The notes beneath the pieces were generated by a model that saw only the letters and a program-made list of their open reading frames with translations, was not told the DNA's origin and ran no database searches. The translations under genes and the position numbers were made by a program. A DNA stretch of 64,000 nucleotides from Alloalcanivorax profundimaris (lineage in GTDB: Bacteria > Pseudomonadota > Gammaproteobacteria > Pseudomonadales > Alcanivoracaceae), in assembly GCF_015265435.1 (NCBI RefSeq), contig NZ_JABJWH010000036.1:1-64000 (forward strand), written 5' to 3'. This document shows, in pieces, positions 54,372 through 64,000 of the stretch; positions within the stretch are counted from its first letter, which is position 1, and each line of letters starts with the position of its first letter.

Positions 54372-55025
54372 CTAACGCGCCGGGCCGCAGCCGTCACCAC
54401 CGGGGCCCGGCCCGTCACGTTGCCCGGCCCTCTGTTCGGCATTGGCCTGGCGCAGAATGGACACCGCGCTATGGCAGAACAAACCGGCAATCGCCATCGC
54501 CACCAGCACGTCCGGCCAGTGGCTGCCGCTGGCCAGCACCAGCAGGCCGGCGACGATCACCGATATATTGGCGAGCACATCATTGCGCGTGCACAGCCAG
54601 GCGGAGCGGATATTGGCGTCACCCTGGCGGTAGCGTACCAGCAGCATCAGGCTGGTGAGGTTGGCCACCAGCGCCAAGGCGCCGATGCCGGACATCATCA
54701 CCCCGGGGGGCGCGGCCCCGGTTATCAGGCTTACCAAGCTGTCCGCCAGCACCAGCAACCCCAGCAGCAGCAGCGAGAAGCCCTTGATACGGGCGGCGCG
54801 AAATCGCCAGGTCAGGGATTGCCCCAGCGCCCAAAGGGTGAGGCCGTAGGTAGCGGCGTCACCCAGGAAATCCAGCGCGTCGGCGCGCAGTGCCCGGGAT
54901 CCTGAAAACAGGCCCACCGCCGCCTCGACGCCGAACATCACCAGGTTGATCGCCAGCACCGCGATCAGCGCGTTTCGGTAGGCGACGGGCGCCTGCTTAT
55001 CCAGTTCCGGTTCGCAACATGCCAT
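54372..55025 (-). CDS. CDF-family cation transporter, short form
   Basis: A 217-residue protein with five or six helices of the cation diffusion facilitator type. The first acidic pair appears as ALRADALDFLGDAATYG and the second as LCTRNDVLANISVIVAGL, matching the HxxxD metal site in modified form. The cytoplasmic C-terminal domain is missing; the tail is GP-rich. Probably a divalent metal exporter or accessory. It starts MACCEPELDK and lies 24 bases after the full-length CDF gene, so it is likely in the same unit. Confidence 0.82.
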   Translation of the reverse strand: MACCEPELDKQAPVAYRNALIAVLAINLVMFGVEAAVGLFSGSRALRADALDFLGDAATYGLTLWALGQSLTWRFRAARIKGFSLLLLGLLVLADSLVSLITGAAPPGVMMSGIGALALVANLTSLMLLVRYRQGDANIRSAWLCTRNDVLANISVIVAGLLVLASGSHWPDVLVAMAIAGLFCHSAVSILRQANAEQRAGQRDGPGPGGDGCGPAR

Positions 55026-55049
55026 GCCAGTCTCCGTGCGGTTCGGTGG

Positions 55050-55982
55050 TCAATCGGTTTGGCCGTCGTTCGGCGCGTGCAGCACGCAGAAGTGGGCGTT
55101 ATCGCCCCGCTCCACCTGCAGGGTGCTGTGGGCAATGCTGAAACGGTGTTGCAGCCCGTCCGCCACCCGGTCCAGGTAGGCGTCGCCGGGGAAGCCGTCC
55201 GGCATCACCAGATGGACCGTCAACGCGCTCTCCGTGGTGCTCATGCCCCAGATGTGCAGGTCATGAATGCCGGTGACGCCCGGCTGGTCACGTAACCAGG
55301 CGTCCACCTCGGGAAGATCGATGTTCGCGGGCACCGCGTTCAGCACCAGCTTCAGGGATTCGCGCAGCAGGCCCCAAGTGCCGATCACGATGACCACGGT
55401 GATCAGCAGACTGGTCACCGGGTCGAGCCAGTTCCAGCCGGTATAGAGTATCGCCAGACCGGCCAGCACCACGCCCACCGACACCGCCGCGTCGGCGGCC
55501 AGATGCAGGAAAGCACCGCGGATATTCAAATCGCCCTTGCTGCCCTTGGCGAATAACCAGGCCGACGCCAGGTTGATCAGAACACCGATGCCCGCTACCA
55601 CCATAACGGTCACCGACGCCACTTCCGGCGGATCGGCGAGCCGCCGGATGGCGTCCCAGCCGATGGCGCCGCAGGCGATCAGCAGGAACATGGCGTTGGC
55701 CAGCGCCGCCAGAATCGAGCTGCCGCGCAGCCCGAAGGTAAAGCGGCTGTCCGGCGCTTTGCGCGCCAGCATCGCCCCGCCCCAGGCCAGCACCAGGCCC
55801 AGCACATCGGACAGGTTATGCCCGGCGTCGGCCATCAATGCCGAGGATTGGGCGAGGAAGCCGTACACGAATTCCACCGCCGTGAACCCCAGGTTCAGGG
55901 TGATGGCGATCACGAAGGCGCGCCCGAAATCCTTTGGCGCGCCGTGCGGGTGAGCATGGTCATGATGGTGATGGGTGTGCAC
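55050..55982 (-). CDS. CDF cation exporter, CzcD-like
   Basis: A 310-residue Zn/Cd/Co exporter. GTG at 55982 is chosen because GAAGGAG lies seven bases upstream and it gives the His-rich start VHTHHHHDHAHPHG. Six membrane helices; the metal site includes ALMADAGHNLSDVLGLVLAWG (first HxxxD) and AFLHLAADAAVSVGVVLAG (second). The C-terminal domain has VTGIHDLHIWGMS. Its promoter is the MerR-type operator at 56012-56042, identical to that of the czc operon. Confidence 0.92.
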   Translation of the reverse strand: MHTHHHHDHAHPHGAPKDFGRAFVIAITLNLGFTAVEFVYGFLAQSSALMADAGHNLSDVLGLVLAWGGAMLARKAPDSRFTFGLRGSSILAALANAMFLLIACGAIGWDAIRRLADPPEVASVTVMVVAGIGVLINLASAWLFAKGSKGDLNIRGAFLHLAADAAVSVGVVLAGLAILYTGWNWLDPVTSLLITVVIVIGTWGLLRESLKLVLNAVPANIDLPEVDAWLRDQPGVTGIHDLHIWGMSTTESALTVHLVMPDGFPGDAYLDRVADGLQHRFSIAHSTLQVERGDNAHFCVLHAPNDGQTD

Positions 55983-56011
55983 TGGCCGGCTCCTTCGATC
56001 CGTTTCCGCAC

Positions 56012-56042
56012 ATTCCAATACCTGTAGCCACTACAGGGTCAA
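56012..56042 (-). promoter_or_regulatory. MerR-type promoter/operator of the CDF gene
   Basis: Read on the minus strand: -35 TTGACC (56042-56037), 19-bp spacer containing the dyad CTGTAGTGGCTACAG (56036-56022), -10 TGGAAT (56017-56012). The over-long 19-bp spacer with a central dyad is the hallmark of MerR-family activated promoters. The CDF start is 30 bases downstream. Confidence 0.8.
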
Positions 56043-56051
56043 GCCCGATCA
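56017..56051. repeat. 35-bp direct repeat, copy 1
   Basis: Identical to 62686-62720 over 35 bases and in the same orientation; it contains the -35 and dyad of the MerR-type promoter. The two copies bracket czcA through DUF3703. Confidence 0.9.
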
Positions 56052-56088
56052 GAAAGAGGACTTCGGCCTGGTCCTCGACCGGTACCGG
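56045..56088 (-). pseudogene. vapC fragment beside repeat copy 1
   Basis: On the minus strand 44 bases encode PVPVEDQAEVLFLI, matching PVPVADQDEVLFLI of the intact VapC at 62708-63097 at about 36 of 44 bases; most changes are in third positions. No similarity continues on either side. It seems to be a relic of a second, related vapC that was cut at the repeat. Confidence 0.65.
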
Positions 56089-56183
56089 CGACGCACAGGC
56101 ACGGCCAGTAGTTCATCGTCAATCCCATATCATACTGACGGGGCGCCCAAACGGTGGCGCCCTGTTTCGGGTTAAGGTCCAGG

Positions 56184-59318
<3,135 letters not shown>

Positions 59319-59320
59319 TT

Positions 59321-59334
59321 AGTGCTTAAGCACT
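59321..59334. repeat. Perfect 14-bp palindrome between czcB and czcA
   Basis: AGTGCTTAAGCACT overlaps the czcB stop codon and lies 11 bases before the czcA start. It may be a processing or translational control hairpin; no function is known to me. Confidence 0.5.
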
Positions 59335-60557
59335 TAGTGGCCGTGAGTGGCGCCGTCTTTAAGGACGTCGGCCTTGATTAGGAAACTGTTTTCAGTCACG
59401 TATTCGGTGCCTGGCTCCAAACCACCGGTGACTTCCACGTAATCCGCGCCACTCATGCCTTGTTTGATCATCCGCACTTCATACTTTTCATCGAAGCGGG
59501 CAAACACTACCGGCATGTCGCGGAAACTCTGAATCGCTTCCCGGCGTACCGCCAACGGCACCGTCTTCTTTTCAATCACCACCTGGGCACCAATCAACAT
59601 GCCAGGGCGCAGATCGGCGGGTGGGTCGTTGACCACTACCCGCGCCCGGGTGACCTGACTGTCCTCGTCAGCTCGGGGGTACAGGTAATCCACTGCGCCC
59701 AACACAGTAGCGTCGTCCGCTCGGCGCACAGCCTGCCCTGGGGACACAGCGTCCAGATCACGAGGGAACAGATGCAGCTCCAGCCAAAGGGTGGAGAAAT
59801 CGCCGATCTCAACAATTGGTTCGCCGCTGGTGGCCGCTCCGGCGTTCAGAAAGCGCTCTGTAATCACGCCATCCGCCGGTGCGGTCACCGTCTGCAGGGT
59901 GAGGCTCTCCCGGGCTTCCACCCGCGCCAGCGGCTGGCCTTTTTTTACCCGGTCGCCCACCGACACCAGCACCCGCTCAACCGTGCCCGGATAGCGGGCG
60001 GTGACCCGGTATAGTTTGTCTGGATCTGCTTCGACCCGGCCGGTGACCTGGCGCGTGCGCTCCAGGGTTCGCTCACCGGCGATTTCGGTACCGAGACCGG
60101 AGGCTTTCGCCAGACGTTCAGGGATAAGGGTGCGGCCTTCATGGTTTTCGAAACGCCACTGGTGCGCCTCACCATCCAGGCTGGCTTCCACGGTGACATC
60201 AAAGGAATGCGGTTCGGCCACTGGCTGTTGGCCCAGCAAGTAGTCACGCTCCGGGACAAAGGTAATACGGTCTCGCTGTCCGCCCAGACGGTCCAGCCTG
60301 ATGGTCAAATCTACTTGATCCGGGTCCAGGGGTTTTCCGTTCCGGTAAGCGTAGACTCGATATTCAGGTGGAACGCCATCTTCAAATATCGTCAGCTCCA
60401 GACCGAATTCATTTTTCTCCAGCAGGCGTCCCCCGTGCGGCCCCTCACGCTCCTGGCGTTCAGCATGATCGCCACCACTCGCGCCTGCCGCCCAGGCACC
60501 GGTGGTGACAGCAGATAGCAGGCCAGCGTACAACACACTCAGAATAAATCGGTTCAT
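59334..60557 (-). CDS. czcB: CzcB-type periplasmic adaptor
   Basis: A 407-residue membrane fusion protein with signal peptide (MNRFILSVLYAGLLSAVTTGAWA). An N-terminal extension with GGDHAERQEREGPHGGRLLE resembles the metal-binding start of CzcB. The lipoyl-like motif YPGTVERVLVSVGDRVKKGQPL and the barrel region follow; the C-terminus ends with His residues (DGATHGH). Its ATG overlaps the czcC stop by four bases. Confidence 0.92.
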   Translation of the reverse strand: MNRFILSVLYAGLLSAVTTGAWAAGASGGDHAERQEREGPHGGRLLEKNEFGLELTIFEDGVPPEYRVYAYRNGKPLDPDQVDLTIRLDRLGGQRDRITFVPERDYLLGQQPVAEPHSFDVTVEASLDGEAHQWRFENHEGRTLIPERLAKASGLGTEIAGERTLERTRQVTGRVEADPDKLYRVTARYPGTVERVLVSVGDRVKKGQPLARVEARESLTLQTVTAPADGVITERFLNAGAATSGEPIVEIGDFSTLWLELHLFPRDLDAVSPGQAVRRADDATVLGAVDYLYPRADEDSQVTRARVVVNDPPADLRPGMLIGAQVVIEKKTVPLAVRREAIQSFRDMPVVFARFDEKYEVRMIKQGMSGADYVEVTGGLEPGTEYVTENSFLIKADVLKDGATHGH

Positions 60558-61849
60558 TGGGAATCTCCTTGCGCACGCGCTTCGGCGGCCAGGGAAGTGC
60601 CGGTCAGGCGCTCCAGTTCATTGCGTTGCTGATGAAAGCCCTCAGCCAGGTCGGTAACGCGACGCTCCAGGGCCAGACGGGAATGAGCGGCGTCAATCAG
60701 GTCAAGGACGCTGTAGCGCCCGCGACGATACCCGGCCTCGACTTCCTCGTAGAGCCGCCGGGCTTCCGGCAGGGATTGCTCCAGAATCGAGCGGACCTCG
60801 GTGCGGCGTTGTTGTAGGTCCAGGTACAAGCCCTCCACCAGCGACAACAGCTCGATGCGCGCGGCACTTCTGCGCGCCTCGAGAAGGTCCACTTCCGCCA
60901 GCCGACGGGCCTCGTTACCACGATTGGGGTTGCTCAGATTAAGCGGCATGGAGAACCCCAACACCGCGGCTTGATCGCCACTGGATTCATCGTGCCGAGC
61001 GCCCACGGAAAAGCGTACGTCACGGCTGCCATTGGCTTGCGCCAACCGGGCCCGGGCCTCAGCGAGACGGGCTAGAGAAGCGAATTCGCGCAACCTCGGT
61101 GCCTGATCCAGACGTCCGCGCCATTGCTCCAAACCGGGCAGGTCGGGCAGGGGTAGCAACTCTTCGGCGGCACGCAAACCTTGCTCACCGGTCTCTCCCC
61201 ACAGGGCAGCAAGCCGTTGGCTGGCGGAACGACGATCCATGCGGGACCGTTCCAGGTCTCGTTCCGCCGCCTGCCGGGACAGCACCAAACGACGCCGTTC
61301 GGATGACGGAGCGGCGCCAGCGGCAACGCGCCGCTGGGCGGCCTGTTCGGCGTCACCGGCCAGGCCCAGGGCCTTCTCGGCCAGGGTCACGCGGCGCTCG
61401 GCGGCGACAAGCGCCAAGTAGCGCCGGTTCGCTTCGCCAAGCAAGTCAAGACGCGCGAGATCGTAGTCCAGACGACTCACTTCTCCGGCCCGGCGAGCAC
61501 TCTCCATCCGGGCGTCGCGCTGACCGCCCAACTCGACGGTCTGGCTCAAAGCCAACGTGACTTCCGCACCGTCGGTGCCGGCCCATTGCCCGGAGCCGGC
61601 GATATTTTCCACTTCCAGGGAGACTTCGGTACTGGGGCGGATGCCCGCTTGAACAACGGCCGCATCAGCGGCGCGGAAACGATAGGGGTATTCATCCAGA
61701 CCAGGGTTGCGCTCGAGCACCCGGGACAGGACGGTCGTCAGATTCACGGATTTCAAATCGATGGTGTCGGCGCCGGTGGCCAAGGGCCAGACCAGCACTA
61801 GACCGCCGAGCACGACGGCAAGGCCGCCGCACAAAGTACGGTGATGCAT
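60554..61849 (-). CDS. czcC: CzcC-type outer membrane channel
   Basis: A 431-residue OEP protein; ATG at 61849 (MHHRTLCGGLAVVLGGLVLV) starts the signal peptide. Two OEP helical regions with NPGLDEYPYRFRAADAAVVQAGIRPS and YRRGRYSVLDLIDAAHSRLALERRV. It forms the outer-membrane tunnel of the CzcCBA pump. A weak GGAG site precedes it. Confidence 0.9.
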   Translation of the reverse strand: MHHRTLCGGLAVVLGGLVLVWPLATGADTIDLKSVNLTTVLSRVLERNPGLDEYPYRFRAADAAVVQAGIRPSTEVSLEVENIAGSGQWAGTDGAEVTLALSQTVELGGQRDARMESARRAGEVSRLDYDLARLDLLGEANRRYLALVAAERRVTLAEKALGLAGDAEQAAQRRVAAGAAPSSERRRLVLSRQAAERDLERSRMDRRSASQRLAALWGETGEQGLRAAEELLPLPDLPGLEQWRGRLDQAPRLREFASLARLAEARARLAQANGSRDVRFSVGARHDESSGDQAAVLGFSMPLNLSNPNRGNEARRLAEVDLLEARRSAARIELLSLVEGLYLDLQQRRTEVRSILEQSLPEARRLYEEVEAGYRRGRYSVLDLIDAAHSRLALERRVTDLAEGFHQQRNELERLTGTSLAAEARAQGDSQ

Positions 61850-61908
61850 TAAACTATGCTCCAAATACGGGAAACGACGGCGCGGGACGCCGGAGGTCAT
61901 TCAGTACG

Positions 61909-62247
61909 CTAGAACGACACCGTATTCGGTGGGGGAACGGGAGGTTGGCGCCCAGACAGCACTGCGCCCGGACGCGGATTCGGCGGCCAGGTGTTGCCAA
62001 GAGCGAAGTGGGCACCCGCCACGCTGGCGCTTAAAGGCGCGTAGCAAGCGGGGTTGTGACAATCATGATAACCGCCATCGTCGGCGTCCATCGGAAAAGC
62101 AGCTGAAACGTTTTTAATATCACCGTCGGCGTGCAACGACAGGCCTGGAGTGTCATGGCTGGCATGGATGGTGGAATCTCCCGCCACCACCAGCCCGTTA
62201 ACGGCCAGGAACACAACCAGCATTGCTGCGACCCAACGTTTCAACAT
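61909..62247 (-). CDS. CzcI-like small periplasmic protein
   Basis: A 112-residue secreted protein; ATG at 62247 begins MLKRWVAAMLVVFLAVNGLVVAG. The mature part has many His and Cys (HASHDT, HDCHNPACYAPL) and a proline-rich end (PPVPPPNTVSF). It matches the size, place and composition of CzcI, thought to modulate the czc system. First gene of the efflux set after DUF3703. Confidence 0.75.
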   Translation of the reverse strand: MLKRWVAAMLVVFLAVNGLVVAGDSTIHASHDTPGLSLHADGDIKNVSAAFPMDADDGGYHDCHNPACYAPLSASVAGAHFALGNTWPPNPRPGAVLSGRQPPVPPPNTVSF

Positions 62248-62303
62248 GCACACCACCTTAATCAGAGCGGAAACAGTACGGCAACGCGCGCATGGCGTCA
62301 AAA

Positions 62304-62645
62304 TCACCGTCGGCGCAATAGGGCCACCAGATCAGCGGGTATCGGCATCGGCTTGATCGGGCTGACATCCGCGCTGCCGGTGTTACCGGCGGGCACCCAG
62401 ATTCGTGACAGCAGTAATGCCGCCACCAGTCGCGGTAACTGACCCCGGACCTCCCGGGCATCCCTGCGTCTCCACCCCACTCGCAGCATCCACCAATGCG
62501 CGAGGGTGTGCGGGCCGATAAACCGTTGTCCGATAATGTGCGCTCGCTCAAGATGACGGAACGCCGCTTGCCAGTCGCCTTCCTGATAGGCGAGGCGCGC
62601 GAGATCCATTTCATGGCGGAAAGCCCGGCGAAGGCGAGGTTTCAT
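62304..62645 (-). CDS. DUF3703 family protein
   Basis: A 113-residue cytoplasmic protein with the family core LARLAYQEGDWQAAFRHLERAHIIGQ and HTLAHWWMLRVGWRRRD. DUF3703 genes are common in heavy-metal resistance operons, but the function is unknown. It is the first gene after the promoter at 62681-62711, 35 bases downstream, and leads into czcI-C-B-A. Confidence 0.85.
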   Translation of the reverse strand: MKPRLRRAFRHEMDLARLAYQEGDWQAAFRHLERAHIIGQRFIGPHTLAHWWMLRVGWRRRDAREVRGQLPRLVAALLLSRIWVPAGNTGSADVSPIKPMPIPADLVALLRRR

Positions 62646-62680
62646 GGACCAGTCCTGCTTTCAGTGAACTCAGGATGTCA

Positions 62681-62711
62681 ATTGAAATACCTGTAGCCAC
62701 TACAGGGTCAA
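62681..62711 (-). promoter_or_regulatory. MerR-type promoter/operator of the czc operon
   Basis: Minus strand: -35 TTGACC (62711-62706), 19-bp spacer with dyad CTGTAGTGGCTACAG (62705-62691), -10 TTCAAT (62686-62681). The vapC stop codon TGA (62710-62708) lies inside the -35, so vapC runs into this promoter. Confidence 0.8.
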
Positions 62712-62720
62712 GCCCGATCA
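62686..62720. repeat. 35-bp direct repeat, copy 2
   Basis: Exact copy of 56017-56051, about 6.7 kb away, in the same orientation. It covers the last codons of vapC and the czc promoter. Confidence 0.9.
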
Positions 62721-63097
62721 TGAATCATCGGCCCCGGTGCGCCGTCCACGCCCAGGTCTCGCGCCACCTCGGCGAGCCGCTTGTCCCGGGTCCACAGACG
62801 GGTGGCGTGACTGAGCAGCGTGGCGGCCAGCAGGTGCGCGTCGATGAAACCGATACCCCGCCCCATCAGACCGTGCCGCTCGATCAGGAACAGCACCTCG
62901 TCCTGGTCCGCGACCGGCACCGGTGGCAACCCACGCAGCAAATCCAGCACCTCCCGGCGGCGGCTCAGGTTGCCGCAGGCCAGCTCGCCGACCACGAAGG
63001 GGTGCATCCGCGCCTGGTTACGCTCCAACAGGCGGGCCAGCTCCCGGTCGCCGGCGCGCAGGTGATCCACCCACACCGACGTGTCCACCAGAATCAC
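62708..63097 (-). CDS. vapC: VapC toxin, PIN-domain ribonuclease
   Basis: A 129-residue PIN-domain protein: MILVDTSVWVDHLR (Asp5), VVGELACGN (Glu in helix), GRGIGFIDAHLLAA and LWTRDKRLAEVA supply the acidic site. It would cleave RNA when released from VapB. Its start overlaps the vapB stop by four bases (ATGA). It is placed between the metal genes and their regulator. Confidence 0.92.
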   Translation of the reverse strand: MILVDTSVWVDHLRAGDRELARLLERNQARMHPFVVGELACGNLSRRREVLDLLRGLPPVPVADQDEVLFLIERHGLMGRGIGFIDAHLLAATLLSHATRLWTRDKRLAEVARDLGVDGAPGPMIHDRA

Positions 63098-63282
63098 GAC
63101 CGGCGGCGCCCGGGCACCGCCAGATCCGGCTCGGAGCCGCCCAGGCGCGCCAGCCGCAAGGCGCTCTCCCGTTCGATCAATGCCACCAGGGCATCACGGA
63201 TAATCTGGGTACGTTCCTTAACGCCGGTGAGCCGCTGGGCCTCGGCCAGCAAGTCGTCATCGATATTGATCGTGGTCCGCAT
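63094..63282 (-). CDS. vapB: VapB antitoxin, ribbon-helix-helix
   Basis: A 62-residue antitoxin. The ATG at 63282 gives MRTTINIDDDLLAEAQRL, the typical RHH start, with an AGGAG site; an in-frame TTG six codons earlier is less likely. The C-terminal half (ESALRLARLGGSEPDL) should wrap the VapC active site. It is translated together with VapC. Confidence 0.9.
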   Translation of the reverse strand: MRTTINIDDDLLAEAQRLTGVKERTQIIRDALVALIERESALRLARLGGSEPDLAVPGRRRS

Positions 63283-63393
63283 CCTGCTGCTCCTCTCCAA
63301 GTGTCAGGTTAGCACCAAATATGTCACCAAATGATGCTTATTTCAATGCCCGGGATTGGCGGTTTCGCTGACCTCGCCATTTCGGTTAAATAG

Positions 63394-63408
63394 CTGTAGT
63401 CACTACAG
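63394..63408 (+). promoter_or_regulatory. MerR-family operator upstream of the regulator gene
   Basis: CTGTAGTCACTACAG, a perfect 7-bp-arm dyad sharing both half-sites with the dyads at 56022-56036 and 62691-62705. It ends 18 bases before the regulator ATG, a position for autorepression. Confidence 0.75.
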
Positions 63409-63426
63409 ATAGACGAGGGAAGCCGC

Positions 63427-63867
63427 ATGCTTTCAATCGGCGAGTTAAGCCGCGCCACCGACTGCAAGGTGGAGACCATCCGCTACTACGAAAAGATCGG
63501 CCTGATGCCGGAGCCGGCGCGCAGTGCCGGCAACCAGCGGCGCTACGGCGAGCGCCATCGTGACCGGCTGCATTTTATTCGCCACTCCCGGCAGCTGGGC
63601 TTCCGCATTGAAGCGATCCGCGAGCTGCTCGCCCTGTCGGACCAGGAGCACCGCGATTGCGCCGCCGTGGATGCACTGGCGCGGCGCCACCGGGACGCGG
63701 TGGACGACCGCATTGGCGCGCTGTGCGCGCTGCGTGACGAACTGGACCGTATGATCAAAGGGTGCGCCGGCGGCGATGTCGCCCACTGCGGGGTGATCGA
63801 GGTGCTCGGCGATCACCGCCTGTGCCGAAACGACCATCCCCTGGAGGCGGTGGCCGGCAAGCAGTAA
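63427..63867 (+). CDS. MerR-family metal-responsive regulator, CadR/PbrR-like
   Basis: A 146-residue regulator. N-terminal winged helix (MLSIGELSRATDCKVETIRYY...GLMPEPAR), dimer helix, and the metal-site cysteines Cys78 (HRDCAAVDAL), Cys113 and Cys121 (KGCAGGDVAHCGV), the pattern of CadR/PbrR for Cd, Pb or Zn. Extra Cys100 and Cys133 are present; the long His tail of CadR is not. It faces away from the metal genes and probably activates the two 19-bp-spacer promoters and controls itself. Confidence 0.9.
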   Translation: MLSIGELSRATDCKVETIRYYEKIGLMPEPARSAGNQRRYGERHRDRLHFIRHSRQLGFRIEAIRELLALSDQEHRDCAAVDALARRHRDAVDDRIGALCALRDELDRMIKGCAGGDVAHCGVIEVLGDHRLCRNDHPLEAVAGKQ

Positions 63868-63959
63868 AGAGCCATCCGCGAAACAGGTAGGTCGCTTTCT
63901 TGACGTATCGGCGTTAGAATCGCCGCCGTCTTTTCCCCTGTCCTGCCTGGAAGTCCGCC

Positions 63960-64000
63960 ATGTCCGCCGTGCTGCTGTGTCTCGTAGCTCTCGGGTTCGT
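63960..64000 (+). CDS. Start of an unidentified gene, cut by window end
   Basis: ATG at 63960 begins MSAVLLCLVALGF, a hydrophobic N-terminus that suggests a membrane protein or signal sequence. Only 13 complete codons are visible, so no family can be given. Confidence 0.4.
   Translation, partial: MSAVLLCLVALGF

Overview
The window is a GC-rich chromosomal segment from a gammaproteobacterium. The ppx / trxA / rho / ubiD neighbourhood resembles that of Pseudomonas and its relatives, and the dispersed REP elements also fit such a group. An Alcanivorax-like organism is my best guess, but nothing here proves the genus. I saw no tRNA, rRNA or CRISPR array.

Region 1 (1-3870) is core genome: exopolyphosphatase, thioredoxin and Rho, ending in a strong intrinsic terminator. 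Region 2 (about 3,900-9,800) is an AT-richer accessory block between rho and ubiD. I read it as a gene-cassette array of integron type without an integrase. Small minus-strand genes are each followed, often within a few bases of their stop codon, by an attC-like imperfect palindrome. The array is interrupted by a complete IS5-family element with intact CTAG target duplications and by an ISL3-family transposase. Region 3 (10,094-25,486) is core and metabolic: ubiD, trxC, a two-gene operon for exported flavin and PLP enzymes, a YgiW-type periplasmic protein, creBCD, glycolate oxidase glcDEF, an amidase and a quinone-oxidoreductase-like protein.

Region 4 (25,500-36,846) is one long minus-strand unit. 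It encodes a TonB-dependent receptor, a dual-domain beta-propeller phytase lipoprotein, a complete TonB2-type energising system (DUF3450, long ExbB/TtpC, ExbB, ExbD, TonB, TPR protein) and a Tat-exported PhoX-type phosphatase. It looks like a self-contained machine for capturing and hydrolysing organic phosphate, with possible Pho boxes upstream. Region 5 (37,187-42,892) holds regulators (a degenerate GGDEF protein, AraC and LuxR types), a YdjM-type membrane protein and cyclopropane fatty acid synthase. Region 6 (43,025-46,671) is a cell-surface signalling pair: a single protein fusing an ECF sigma factor to a FecR-like anti-sigma periplasmic region, followed by an STN-containing siderophore receptor.

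Region 7 (47,010-54,338) contains an LpxR-like lipid A deacylase and a minus-strand operon macA-macB-outer membrane factor-histone-deacetylase-like protein-CbiX-like protein, then DUF3820. Region 8 (54,372-63,867) is a heavy-metal resistance locus: two CDF transporters, czcA/B/C, a CzcI-like protein, DUF3703, a VapBC pair and a CadR/PbrR-like MerR regulator. Three copies of the same dyad operator, two of them inside identical 35-bp direct repeats with MerR-type 19-bp promoter spacing, tie these genes into one probable regulon. A fragment of a second vapC lies beside one repeat. The window ends inside a new plus-strand gene.
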